Of a DNA stretch of 64,000 bases, positions 8,221 through 16,728 are shown one piece after another; the stretch's first letter is position 1; every line of letters starts with the position of its first letter. This stretch comes from CAMDTE01 sp964504345 (GTDB lineage Bacteria > Bacteroidota > Bacteroidia > Flavobacteriales > Schleiferiaceae): assembly GCA_964504345.1 (NCBI GenBank), contig CAZDDX010000002.1, positions 124,001 to 188,000 of the forward strand. The letters are read 5' to 3'. A program made the translations under genes and the position numbers. The notes beneath the pieces are model-generated. The model did not search any database, was not told where the DNA came from, and was given only the letters and a program-made list of their open reading frames with translations.

Positions 8221-9741
8221 ATGGCCGGCGGAAAGGTGTCACCACGTCAAAAGATGATCAACATGATGTACCTCGTGTTGACTGCAATGTTGGCGTTAAA
8301 CGTATCTAAGGATATTATTAAAGTCTTGACCAAATTGGATCAAGGCATGAACGAAACGGTAGCAACTGTTTTCAAGGGAACGGAAGTAATCTATTCTGCG
8401 ATTGCCAACGCCATGAAAGACAATCCACGCGCCGTTCCAATCAACGAACGAGCTCAGAAGGTCAAGTCCGAGGCCGATGGTATCGTCAAGGAAATCGCCA
8501 ACATCAAAACCTTCTTGATCGAAGAAACGGGCGGTTACAACAACGACGGTTCCGGTACCTTAAAAGGTGGCGATAACCGCGATGTTGGTGAAGCCTATTT
8601 GGTTGCGGATAAATCCGTTGGAGGTCAAGGCAAGGCAAAGGAAATCAAAGAGCGTTTGACCGCATTCCGTGAATCCATGATCAAGGAAGCTGATGGAGAT
8701 GCTGCCCTTATTGCCACCATCAAGGAAACCTTTAATTTCCAAGATGTTACGGAAGAAGGCACCAAGATGTCTTGGGAAAAAGCCACGTTTTCTGAATTGC
8801 CTTTGGCCGGCGTGATTCCGTTTTTGACGGACCTTCAATCCCGCGTTCGCCGTACAGAATCCAAAGTAGTGGATCACTTGTACAGCCAGATTGACGCCAA
8901 TACATTGAAGTTTGATAACGTCAAGGCAGTGGTCATGCCCACCAATGGAACCTACATTCAGCAGGGTGATTTCTACGAAGCTGATGTATTCTTGGCCGCT
9001 TACGACAACAGCCGCAATCCTCAGTTCTCCGGCATTGCCGTGAAGGAAGTGAAAGAAGGCGTGGGTAAAGTCAGCATCCAGGGAACAGGCAACGGCGAAG
9101 TAAAGAAAATGGTGACCATTTCCTTGCCCGGAGGAGACAAAACCTACCAAGCCGAAATTAAGTACACGGTATCCCCTCCTTCTTCAGTTATTTCTCCTTC
9201 GAAGATGAACGTCTTCTACCGGAACGTAGAGAACCCTCTTGAGGTATCCGTTCCCGGCGTAGCTCCCTCTTCTTTGCGCGTTTCTGGACCCGGTATTTCC
9301 GGTAAAAATGGCAACTACATTGCCGACGTTACCAAGGTGGAAGGCAAAACCATGATGGTGAACGTGAGTGTGGAGGAAAACGGCAAACTGCGAAAAGTGG
9401 GCAGCAAGGAATTCCGGATCAAGGGTCTCCCAATGGCTTCTGGTTTGGTGTTCCGCAAATCCAGTGGTGTCATGTCAACCTCGTCGTTGGCCAAGGCTCC
9501 TATTGAAGCCGAATACGTTGACTTTCCATTTGAATTGCCTTTGAAGGTTGTTTCTGCTGAAGTCAAAATTGAAGGTCAGCCTCCGATTCAAGTTAAAGGA
9601 AGCACGTTTGACAACAACACCCGCGAATTGATCCAACGCTTGAAGCCCGGTGCTTCGGTGACGATCCGTAAAATCGTGGCCACCACGCCCAACGGATCGC
9701 GCGTGAGCAACATCGGCAACATTTCGATCGACGTACAATAA
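8221..9741 (+). CDS. gldM: T9SS motor and periplasmic shaft protein GldM
   Basis: GldM (PorM) is anchored in the inner membrane by one N-terminal helix and reaches across the periplasm to the GldK/GldN ring, passing on motor torque. The N-terminus has the family's GKVSPRQKMINMMYLVLTAM, a basic start followed by the single membrane helix at about residues 15-30. Next come a helical region up to about 220 and several beta-rich domains, for example VVMPTNGTYIQQGD and SPSKMNVFYRNVENPL. The C-terminal domain ends in VSNIGNISIDVQ. Length 506 residues is typical. gldN starts 16 nt after its stop, so translation is probably linked. Confidence 0.97.
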   Translation: MAGGKVSPRQKMINMMYLVLTAMLALNVSKDIIKVLTKLDQGMNETVATVFKGTEVIYSAIANAMKDNPRAVPINERAQKVKSEADGIVKEIANIKTFLIEETGGYNNDGSGTLKGGDNRDVGEAYLVADKSVGGQGKAKEIKERLTAFRESMIKEADGDAALIATIKETFNFQDVTEEGTKMSWEKATFSELPLAGVIPFLTDLQSRVRRTESKVVDHLYSQIDANTLKFDNVKAVVMPTNGTYIQQGDFYEADVFLAAYDNSRNPQFSGIAVKEVKEGVGKVSIQGTGNGEVKKMVTISLPGGDKTYQAEIKYTVSPPSSVISPSKMNVFYRNVENPLEVSVPGVAPSSLRVSGPGISGKNGNYIADVTKVEGKTMMVNVSVEENGKLRKVGSKEFRIKGLPMASGLVFRKSSGVMSTSSLAKAPIEAEYVDFPFELPLKVVSAEVKIEGQPPIQVKGSTFDNNTRELIQRLKPGASVTIRKIVATTPNGSRVSNIGNISIDVQ

Positions 9742-9757
9742 CCTAAGGCGACTCGCC

Positions 9758-10603
9758 ATGAAAACAACCCGCTTCTACCTTTCCCTTGCAGCTGCTGGCC
9801 TCTTTTTCGGAGGTGTTCAGACTGCTCAGGCACAGGTTTTGACGCCTGAAGACGACGGCATTGTGCCCAAAGCACAAATGCACTTCGTCAATTCCAAGCC
9901 CGTGGAATACACCTTCTTGCGTCAAGACGACATCATGTGGTCTGCGCGCCACTGGGAGCGTATTGACATGCGCGAGAAGATCAACCACCCGTTGTACTAT
10001 CCCGTGAAGCCCCAGCCGGACCGCAAATCCTTGTTCGATGTGGTTCGCGACGGAATTTTGGTGGAAGGCACCATTCGCGAAGTATTTCGCGACGACAAGT
10101 TCGAAATTCCATTGACGAACGAGGAGGTTTTTGCCATTTTGACCCGTGTAGATACCATTCGCGATCCGGACGACCCCTCCATCATTCTGAACATCGATTC
10201 CATTCAAATCAAAGCCCCCAACGTGGTGGCGTGGGATTTGAAATCCGATTGGTACTTTGACAAGCAACGTGGAGAAATGAAAAGCCGCATCATTGGTATT
10301 TCTCCATTGGTAAAGGAGCCTGGAACGGGTGAGATTTACAACGCGTTCTGGATATGGTTTCCAGACGCGCGTCAAGCACTGGCTACCAACATTGCCTACA
10401 ACCCTTACAACAACCACACTCGTCTATCTTTTGATCAAATCATGGCTATGCGTTACTTCAATGCACGCATAACCAAGGAAGACAATACGTACGACCGAAG
10501 CATTGAGGAGTACAAGAAAGGTAGCCCCATGGGCCAACTTTTGGAATCTCAAGCCATCAAGGACAAACTGCGCAACTACGAGCACGATTTGTGGGAATTC
10601 TAA
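9758..10603 (+). CDS. gldN: T9SS ring protein GldN
   Basis: GldN (PorN) is a periplasmic protein that joins GldK lipoprotein in the ring of the type IX secretion system. The 281-residue product has a signal peptide (about residues 1-25, ending QTAQAQ). Family sequences follow: REKINHPLYYPV, DVVRDGILVEGTI, FKIPLT-like FEIPLTNEEV, IIGISPLVKE, FWIWFPDARQ and FDQIMAMRYF. It is the last gene of the operon; a strong hairpin terminator begins 20 nt after the stop codon. There is no second gldN or gldO copy in the window. Confidence 0.96.
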   Translation: MKTTRFYLSLAAAGLFFGGVQTAQAQVLTPEDDGIVPKAQMHFVNSKPVEYTFLRQDDIMWSARHWERIDMREKINHPLYYPVKPQPDRKSLFDVVRDGILVEGTIREVFRDDKFEIPLTNEEVFAILTRVDTIRDPDDPSIILNIDSIQIKAPNVVAWDLKSDWYFDKQRGEMKSRIIGISPLVKEPGTGEIYNAFWIWFPDARQALATNIAYNPYNNHTRLSFDQIMAMRYFNARITKEDNTYDRSIEEYKKGSPMGQLLESQAIKDKLRNYEHDLWEF

Positions 10604-10622
10604 TTCCGTCGGAAATAACTTG

Positions 10623-10668
10623 GGCCCGAATCCAAATCCTTAGGGAGGCGAATTCGGGCCTTTTTTTT
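10623..10668 (+). terminator. rho-independent terminator after gldN
   Basis: A 9-bp perfect stem, GGCCCGAAT at 10623-10631 with ATTCGGGCC at 10652-10660, is followed by eight T residues. It closes the T9SS operon. Confidence 0.9.
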
Positions 10669-10696
10669 GCTGTTGCATTTTGAAACACATCGCTCC

Positions 10697-11743
10697 ATGA
10701 ACACACCCACGTACGACTTGGCGGTGGTTGGTTTCGGATTTGCCGGGGCAGCAGTGGCCCTGCAGGCCCAACGACTCGGTTTCAACGTGGGCGTTGTACT
10801 GGATGAACATCCCAACTTCCCGGTAGCTTCGCGAGTGGCGTCTGGGCTGATCAATCCCTTGGTACTGAAGCGCAGGCGAATGGTGTCCGACGCCAAATTG
10901 GCTTGGGAGCACGCGGTGGATCTCTTTTCTTGGTTGGAGCACACAACCCGCACACTGGTATTTGAACCTACCCCCGTTGCGGAGCATTTGGCCACCGTTC
11001 AAGACGATTTGGATTGGAATCTACTGGCCGAGCGTCCTGGATTTGCGGAACTGCTGGATGCAGAAACCGAGGCGAATTCAAACAAAAATTTAATGCTGAA
11101 TCGGCTGGGGTATGTTCGGACGAGTGGTCGGTTGATGCCTTTGGCGTATTTAGAGGCAGCACGCAGTGTATTGGAAGACCGCATGGTTCTGGGCGCGGTG
11201 CAAAGGTTGGCGCCTACCAATGGGTTCTGGGAGGCATTCGACGCGTCTGGACGCGTGATGATCCGGGCTCGAAAGATCGTGTTGTGCGAAGGACCGAGAG
11301 CCCCGCTGACGGAAACCTATTGGGGCGACTTGGGTTGGGCGCTGGTGCGCGGCGAAGGATTGGACGTGCACCTTCCGGGTTTGGGCATGGATGGGCCCCT
11401 GCACGCGCGGCATTTCCTTTTGCCGGATCGGGCACAGGGACCGGATTGCTACAAAGTGGGCGCTACCTATGCTTGGGACGGTCTGGAGGATCCTAAACCT
11501 ACACAGTCCGGGAGGGAAGAATTGGAGGCGTGGTTGCGGAGTGTGGTTTCGTTGCCGTACGAAGTGGTCAACCACTGGTGCGGTGTTCGGCCTGCACGTA
11601 AATCACGAGAAGTATTGGTGGGCTGGCATCCGGAACACCCGGGGCTGGGGGTTCTCAATGGTTTGGGCAGTCGAGGCGGGTTAATGGCTCCGCTCAAGGC
11701 ACATCAACTCTTGGTGTCCGGTGCTGGTACGTTGGTGGAGTGA
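10697..11743 (+). CDS. FAD-dependent oxidoreductase (DAO family)
   Basis: A 348-residue flavoprotein of the D-amino-acid oxidase/glycine oxidase superfamily. Residues 6-35 form a Rossmann nucleotide-binding fold with the dinucleotide motif GFGFAGAAVA, and a C-terminal part again suits FAD binding (HWCGVRPARKSREVLVGWH, GLGSRGGLMAPL). The substrate cannot be told from sequence. The ATG at 10697 is chosen because the earlier TTG start codon lies inside the T-tract of the gldN terminator. Its 3' end overlaps the end of the DUF983 gene on the other strand by 40 nt. Confidence 0.85.
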   Translation: MNTPTYDLAVVGFGFAGAAVALQAQRLGFNVGVVLDEHPNFPVASRVASGLINPLVLKRRRMVSDAKLAWEHAVDLFSWLEHTTRTLVFEPTPVAEHLATVQDDLDWNLLAERPGFAELLDAETEANSNKNLMLNRLGYVRTSGRLMPLAYLEAARSVLEDRMVLGAVQRLAPTNGFWEAFDASGRVMIRARKIVLCEGPRAPLTETYWGDLGWALVRGEGLDVHLPGLGMDGPLHARHFLLPDRAQGPDCYKVGATYAWDGLEDPKPTQSGREELEAWLRSVVSLPYEVVNHWCGVRPARKSREVLVGWHPEHPGLGVLNGLGSRGGLMAPLKAHQLLVSGAGTLVE

Positions 11744-12147
11744 TCGATTTGATTGGCTCTGTGTTCTTCTGCCGCTTCCGGGTCAAAGTGCACAAACAGA
11801 TGGAAGTAGGTGCTGCGGCTGAGCCGGAAAATGTAAGGGCCGAGCAATAGGGAAACCACCCCCAAGGCGGCAACCGTTTGCCAAAGCCCAAGGCCGAGCC
11901 ACGAATTGGCCACGATGTAGGTGGCCACAAACAGGGCCACGGCGTAACCGTAGCTGACGTACATAGCACCGTAGAAAAAATTGGGTTCCGGTTCGTAGGA
12001 CTGGTCGCACACGGGACACCGCTTGGGCATGTCCGAAAAATGTGCCAAATTGTACGGATTGGGATTCGTAAAGAGGTCCCCCTCGTGGCATCGGGGACAT
12101 TTGTTGCGCACAATGCCGAACAGCTTGGATCCCTTGGAAAATGCCAT
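11704..12147 (-). CDS. DUF983 family membrane protein
   Basis: A 147-residue protein of unknown function. Near the N-terminus it carries two zinc-ribbon-like pairs, CPRC (residues 18-21) and CPVC (about 45-48), followed by the family's PEPNFFYGAMYVSYG. Two hydrophobic helices come next (about residues 66-82 and 90-107). The C-terminus is charged. DUF983 genes are common in Bacteroidota and Proteobacteria, and no biochemical role is established to my knowledge. The gene diverges from the ABC-F gene with promoters back to back; its 3' end overlaps the FAD oxidoreductase gene. Confidence 0.85.
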   Translation of the reverse strand: MAFSKGSKLFGIVRNKCPRCHEGDLFTNPNPYNLAHFSDMPKRCPVCDQSYEPEPNFFYGAMYVSYGYAVALFVATYIVANSWLGLGLWQTVAALGVVSLLLGPYIFRLSRSTYFHLFVHFDPEAAEEHRANQIDHSTNVPAPDTKS

Positions 12148-12171
12148 GGTTATTTATTTAGTAATTCCATG

Positions 12172-12179
12172 CAAAGGTA
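12172..12179 (-). promoter_or_regulatory. -7 promoter element of the DUF983 gene
   Basis: The minus strand reads TACCTTTG, a full match to TAnnTTTG. It ends 24 nt before the ATG at 12147. Confidence 0.6.
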
Positions 12180-12203
12180 AACCCAGCGCGGGCGGCGAAG
12201 TGT

Positions 12204-12211
12204 TACTTTTG
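12204..12211 (+). promoter_or_regulatory. -7 promoter element of the ABC-F gene
   Basis: TACTTTTG fits TAnnTTTG exactly and ends 8 nt before the ATG at 12220, predicting a leaderless or nearly leaderless message. Confidence 0.6.
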
Positions 12212-12219
12212 TCACCGCA

Positions 12220-14205
12220 ATGCTGAGTGTAAATAACCTGAGTCTTTCTTTTGGGGGAGACAACCTTTTTCAAGCCATTTCTTTTCAAGTGAACCCCGGT
12301 GACCGCATCGGTTTGGTGGGGAGAAATGGAGCCGGCAAGTCCACCTTGTTGAAACTTTTGGCGGGCCGACTGGCGGCCGACAGCGGGAATGTTTCCAAAC
12401 CGTCGAACTTCAACATTGGGTTCCTGACGCAGGACATACCGCCGGTGAAGGGAACCAGCGTTTGGGACGAGGCGGCGTCGAGCTTCAAGGAAATCAAGCG
12501 TTTGGAGGCTGAATTGGAGCGCCAGACCAACGAAATGTCCGAGCGCACGGACTACGAGTCCGACAGCTACATGGAGCTCATTGAGGAGTTTCACAAAAAC
12601 CAAGAAGCGTTTCAGATGGGCGGCGGTTATACGTACCAGGCTGATTTGGAGCGCGTTCTGACTGGGCTTGGATTCAATTCTGCGGATTTTGAAAAGCCGA
12701 TGGAGTCGTTCAGCGGAGGATGGCAAATGCGCGTGGAGTTGGCGAAGATCTTGCTGCAGCCCAACGACTTGCTTTTGCTGGACGAACCGACGAACCACCT
12801 GGACATTGAGAGCATTTTGTGGCTGGAAAAGTTTTTGGCAGACAGTCCGCAGGCCATCATTTTGGTGAGTCACGACCGAACGTTCATGAACAACGCCACC
12901 AACCGCACACTGGAGTTGGTACTGGGCAAGGCGTACGATTTCAACGTTCCGTACTTCAAGTACTTGGATTTGCGCGCGGAGATCCGCGAAAAACAAGCCC
13001 AAGCAAAGGCCAATCAGGAGAAGGAAATCAAGCAAACGGAGCAACTCATTGAGCGCTTTAGGGCCAAGGCCAGCAAGGCGGCGTTTGCGCAAAGTTTGAT
13101 CAAGCGCCTGGACAAAATGGATCGCCTGGAGGTGGACGAGGAAGACACGCGTGCCATGCGGTTTACCTTCCCCCCGGCGCCGAATTCCGGCAAGGTAGTG
13201 GCGCGTTTGAACGGCATTGTGAAGGACTACGGTCCCAAAAAAGTACTGCGCGGCGTGGACATGGAATTGGTGCGCGGCTGCAAAGTGGGTTTCGTGGGCC
13301 AAAACGGCCAGGGCAAGTCTACGCTGGTCAAAATCTTGGCAGAAGGCCTGGAACACGGGGGCACCGTGGAGTGGGGCCACAACGTAAAGTTGGGGTACTA
13401 CGCCCAGAACCAAGCGGAAGTGCTGGACGGAGATCGGACGGTGCTCTCCACCATTGAAGATGCGGCGCCGGAGGAAATGCGGAAGAACGCCCGAAAACTA
13501 CTGGGTCGGTTCATGTTTGTGGGCGACGATGTGGAGAAAAAAGTTAAGGTGCTCTCCGGTGGCGAACGCGGCCGGTTGGCGCTGTGCCAGCTGATGCTGA
13601 ACCCCATCAACGTTTTGGTGCTGGACGAACCCACGAACCACTTGGACATGCGGGCCAAGGACGTTCTGAAACAGGCCCTTTTGGAGTACGACGGCGCTCT
13701 GGTGGTGGTTTCCCACGACCGTGATTTTATGGCCGGTTTGTGCGACGTGACGTATGAATTCCGGGAAGGTAAGACCAAACAGTATTTGGGCGGTATTGAG
13801 TTTTTCTTGGAGCAGCGTCAATTGGATTCCATGCGCGCGCTGGAAAAGGGCGACGGTTCTTCCAAAAAAGGCGATTCGAAGGGGGCGTCGGGCCAAGCGG
13901 AAAGCAAGGCTGCGCCGGCGGCACCTGCGCTGGGGCGCGAAGAAATCAAGGAACTGGAGCGCAAGAAGAAATCCGCAGAAACGGCCTTGGCGAAAACCGA
14001 GGAACACGTGGCCACCCTGGAGGCGGCGTTGGCGGAACTGGATGCTCTTTTGGCGGACAGCGAACGGTACAAGGCGGCTCTGGCGGAAAATCCTGCGCTG
14101 TACGCGGACTACGAACACAAGCAAAAGGCCTTGGAGCACGCCTATGCCCAGTGGGAAGATCTTTCTGCGGAATTGGAGGGCTTTCGGAGCCAACTGGGCA
14201 GCTGA
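12220..14205 (+). CDS. ABC-F family ATPase (ribosome-associated type)
   Basis: Soluble protein with two ATP-binding cassettes and no membrane part; ABC-F proteins act on ribosomes (translation factors) or give antibiotic protection. The first cassette has Walker A GRNGAGKST (34-42), signature SGGWQMRVELAK and Walker B LLLLDEPTNHLD. The second has GQNGQGKST, LSGGERGRLALC and LVLDEPTNHLD. Between them is the charged linker (residues about 240-330) typical of ABC-F proteins. The C-terminal 110 residues, rich in Lys, Glu and Ala, form a predicted coiled coil as in Uup- or YheS-like members. Length 661 residues. A housekeeping role seems more likely than resistance, given the core-genome setting. 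Confidence 0.93.
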   Translation: MLSVNNLSLSFGGDNLFQAISFQVNPGDRIGLVGRNGAGKSTLLKLLAGRLAADSGNVSKPSNFNIGFLTQDIPPVKGTSVWDEAASSFKEIKRLEAELERQTNEMSERTDYESDSYMELIEEFHKNQEAFQMGGGYTYQADLERVLTGLGFNSADFEKPMESFSGGWQMRVELAKILLQPNDLLLLDEPTNHLDIESILWLEKFLADSPQAIILVSHDRTFMNNATNRTLELVLGKAYDFNVPYFKYLDLRAEIREKQAQAKANQEKEIKQTEQLIERFRAKASKAAFAQSLIKRLDKMDRLEVDEEDTRAMRFTFPPAPNSGKVVARLNGIVKDYGPKKVLRGVDMELVRGCKVGFVGQNGQGKSTLVKILAEGLEHGGTVEWGHNVKLGYYAQNQAEVLDGDRTVLSTIEDAAPEEMRKNARKLLGRFMFVGDDVEKKVKVLSGGERGRLALCQLMLNPINVLVLDEPTNHLDMRAKDVLKQALLEYDGALVVVSHDRDFMAGLCDVTYEFREGKTKQYLGGIEFFLEQRQLDSMRALEKGDGSSKKGDSKGASGQAESKAAPAAPALGREEIKELERKKKSAETALAKTEEHVATLEAALAELDALLADSERYKAALAENPALYADYEHKQKALEHAYAQWEDLSAELEGFRSQLGS

Positions 14206-14287
14206 ACGCTTAAGCGGGCCGGGTTGAGCCGGTTGCGGGGTTGATTCCCGCAGGAGCGCATTTAACCCGTCCTTAACGGAGGGTTTG

Positions 14288-14295
14288 TACCTTTG
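14288..14295 (+). promoter_or_regulatory. -7 promoter element of the PafA-type phosphatase gene
   Basis: TACCTTTG matches TAnnTTTG and ends only 4 nt before the ATG at 14300, so transcription should start at or next to the start codon. Confidence 0.55.
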
Positions 14296-14299
14296 GAAG

Positions 14300-15928
14300 A
14301 TGCGTACATTTTGGATGTTGGTGGCGGCCTTGGCCGCAGCGGCAAGCGTGCAGGCTCAGCCACGGTTGGTGGTGCACTTGGTGGTGGACCAGATGCGGGC
14401 CGACTATTTGTATCGATTTGACGAACAGTTTACCGGCGGTTTTCGTCGGTTGTTGGACGAGGGAACCGTGTACCGTGAATGCCACTACACCTACGTGCCA
14501 ACCTACACCGGGCCGGGGCATGCGTCTTTAGCAACCGGCACAGATCCGCGCAACCACGGAATCATCGCGAACGACTGGTTTGATCCGTACTTGGACCGGG
14601 AGGTCTACTGCGTGGAGGATGCTCGTTCGCAGCCGGTGGGCACCACCAACCCGTCCAGCAAACGTTCGCCTTTGAATTTGCGCGCGTCGACGTGGACGGA
14701 CGAGTTGGTTCTGGCTACAAACGGAAAATCGCGTGTTTATGCGTTCAGCATGAAGGACCGCGGAGCCATTTTACCTGGGGGACATTTTGCCCGTGGAGCC
14801 TATTGGTACGACGAACAGACCGAATCTTTTGTGAGCAGCACGTTCTATGGCGAAGCATTGCCGCCCTGGTTGGTGGAATTCAATGCCGGCCAACCCGTGA
14901 AACGCTTGATGCAGGGCACCTTGACGCCCGCAGGCACGCGCCGCACCACCACCGGAGATACCACTGCTTACGAAAAGGGAATCAAAGGCCAGAAAGCGCG
15001 GGCGTTTCCGTACGATTTGGCAGCCCTATATGCCGCCGGCGGTGGGGATGCGGTGCGTCGGGTTCCGCAGGGGAACACCCTGTTGCTGGAAGTGGGGCGC
15101 GCGGTTTTGGAAAAGGAGCAACTGGGCCGCGGAACTACCACGGACGTGCTTTCTTTGAGTTTCTCCACGCCGGACTACATGGGCCACGAATTGGGCACGC
15201 GCGCGGTGGAAATTGAGGATATGTACCTGCGCTTGGACCGTGAATTGGGGACTTTCTTGGACGAATTGGACCGACTTTTTGGACGCGAAGGCTACTTGGT
15301 CACCTTGTCTGCGGACCACGGCGCAGCAGATAACCCTTTGTTTTTGAACGACCGCGGTTATGCGGCCGAAGTTTGGAGCGACGGTGACTTTGCTGAGGCA
15401 CTGCAGGCCAGCCTGGGCACCAACCAAAGCATACGCCACCTGGGGAACGATCAGGTGCATTTGAAGCCGGAGTTTCAAACTACAGCCCACGCGGACGCGG
15501 TGGCGGAAGCATTGCGCAAGCACCCTGCGGTGGCGCAGGTGTGGACGCGGAGCGAACTCCTCTGCGGAACGCATGGGGACGAGCAGCTGCGCTACAACGC
15601 CTTGGACAGCCGCAGCGGACAAGTGTTTTACGCCCTGAAGCCCAGCCATTTAAACTACAGCACCACCGGAACTACCCACGGCTCCGGCTACGCCTACGAC
15701 ACGCATGTGCCTTTGGTGTTCTACGGCGCAGGGGTTCCTGCTAAGGAGGTTTTCCGGAAGGTGGCCGTGAAGGATCTGGCCCCTACCCTGGCCCATGTGC
15801 TGGGCACGGCGTTGCCCAACGCTTGCACGGGAACTCCGCTGGAGGAAGTGGTGAAAAAGCGCTCCTTGAATGCACTGCCCCCGTTGCCTTCAACCGGGAA
15901 AAAGTCGGGCAAAGGGGCCCGGAAATAG
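14300..15928 (+). CDS. pafA: alkaline phosphatase, PafA type
   Basis: Periplasmic phosphate monoesterase of the alkaline phosphatase superfamily. Residues 1-20 form a signal peptide. Landmarks agree with Elizabethkingia PafA after a constant shift: metal ligand Asp30 in VVDQMRADY, nucleophile Thr70 in YTGPGHAS, Asn91 in ANDWFD, and the Lys152-x-Arg154 pair in SMKDRGA that marks phosphomonoesterases of this class. Later zinc ligands are in LSADHGA and in YDTHVPLVFYG. Length is 542 residues. The ATG at 14300 is preferred to the TTG five codons earlier because it starts the signal peptide directly behind the promoter. The phosphate supply role is inferred from the family. Confidence 0.92.
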   Translation: MRTFWMLVAALAAAASVQAQPRLVVHLVVDQMRADYLYRFDEQFTGGFRRLLDEGTVYRECHYTYVPTYTGPGHASLATGTDPRNHGIIANDWFDPYLDREVYCVEDARSQPVGTTNPSSKRSPLNLRASTWTDELVLATNGKSRVYAFSMKDRGAILPGGHFARGAYWYDEQTESFVSSTFYGEALPPWLVEFNAGQPVKRLMQGTLTPAGTRRTTTGDTTAYEKGIKGQKARAFPYDLAALYAAGGGDAVRRVPQGNTLLLEVGRAVLEKEQLGRGTTTDVLSLSFSTPDYMGHELGTRAVEIEDMYLRLDRELGTFLDELDRLFGREGYLVTLSADHGAADNPLFLNDRGYAAEVWSDGDFAEALQASLGTNQSIRHLGNDQVHLKPEFQTTAHADAVAEALRKHPAVAQVWTRSELLCGTHGDEQLRYNALDSRSGQVFYALKPSHLNYSTTGTTHGSGYAYDTHVPLVFYGAGVPAKEVFRKVAVKDLAPTLAHVLGTALPNACTGTPLEEVVKKRSLNALPPLPSTGKKSGKGARK

Positions 15929-15939
15929 CGTCTGTCGCG

Positions 15940-16728
15940 TTAAAACTGGGTGAGATTCTCCGGCAAAACGCACACCGGAATGGGCTCCATCTTGTGTTTG
16001 TTGGCCCGGTGGTACCGCTGGTAAATGCCCCAAACGGTGCGCTGACGCTCCGTCCAATGCGGCTGCTCGTTCGTTGCGCCGGATTCCTGCTGAGCCAAGG
16101 CCCATTCCAACTCCGGATAGGTGGCGCCAATTTGGTCCTCGTCGGACCGGTTGTCTGGCCACAAACCGTCTGTTGGGGCCGCTTGAAGAATGGACTGGGG
16201 AACGCCCAGGTGTGCGGCTAACGCGTAGACTTGGGTTTTGGTGAGTCCGGCAATCGGACTGACGTCTACCCCGCCGTCACCGTACTTCGTGAAAAAGCCA
16301 ATGCCAAAATCTTCCACTTTGTTGCCCGTACCGGCTACCAAAGCACCGCGGGTTTGCGCAACGGCATAGAGCGCGGTCATGCGCAATCGAGAGCGGGTGT
16401 TGGCGAGCGCTAAAAAGGTTGGTTCCTCGTTGGAAAGAGCCGCCGCTGCCGCCTCGTATACCGGAGTGAGGTCCACCCGGAGCGCCTGCGTTTGGGGAAA
16501 TTCCTGCTGCAATGCACCAATGTGTTCCCATGCGCGGGTGACGTGATCTTCCGGTTGGTGAATAGGAAGTTCCACGCAAACGGTGGGCAGTCCGGTGCGG
16601 GCACATAAGGCAGAGGTGAGCGCGGAATCAACCCCGCCCGAAATACCCACCACCCAACCGCGGGTGCCGGCGCGTTCCGCATAAGCGCGCAACCAATCGA
16701 CAATAAAGGCCGTAACTTTGTGCTCCAT
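15940..16728 (-). CDS. nadE: NH3-dependent NAD+ synthetase
   Basis: Makes NAD+ from deamido-NAD+, ATP and ammonia, the last step of NAD biosynthesis. The 262-residue protein has the ATP-pyrophosphatase motif SGGVDSA at 30-36, GTGNKVEDFGIGFFTKYGDG in the middle and GLWPDNRSDEDQIG near the C-terminus, all NadE hallmarks. It is the short, ammonia-dependent form without a glutaminase domain. The ATG at 16728 is chosen because its MEHKVTAFIVDW matches the family start and lies directly behind a -7 element. The open frame reaches 16782 but would run into gldB and past the promoter. Its start codon overlaps that of gldB on the other strand in the palindrome CATG. Confidence 0.95.
   Translation of the reverse strand: MEHKVTAFIVDWLRAYAERAGTRGWVVGISGGVDSALTSALCARTGLPTVCVELPIHQPEDHVTRAWEHIGALQQEFPQTQALRVDLTPVYEAAAAALSNEEPTFLALANTRSRLRMTALYAVAQTRGALVAGTGNKVEDFGIGFFTKYGDGGVDVSPIAGLTKTQVYALAAHLGVPQSILQAAPTDGLWPDNRSDEDQIGATYPELEWALAQQESGATNEQPHWTERQRTVWGIYQRYHRANKHKMEPIPVCVLPENLTQF
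16713..16720 (+). promoter_or_regulatory. -7 promoter element of gldB, inside nadE
   Basis: TAACTTTG matches TAnnTTTG and ends 6 nt before the gldB ATG at 16727. It lies inside the first codons of nadE on the other strand. Confidence 0.6.

Noticed and set aside
14230..14262. tRNA T-arm-like hairpin (GCGGG-TTGATTC-CCGC) upstream of the phosphatase gene
   Set aside because: No acceptor stem, D arm or anticodon arm can be formed around it, so it is not a tRNA. It may be a short hairpin after the ABC-F gene, but no T-tract follows.
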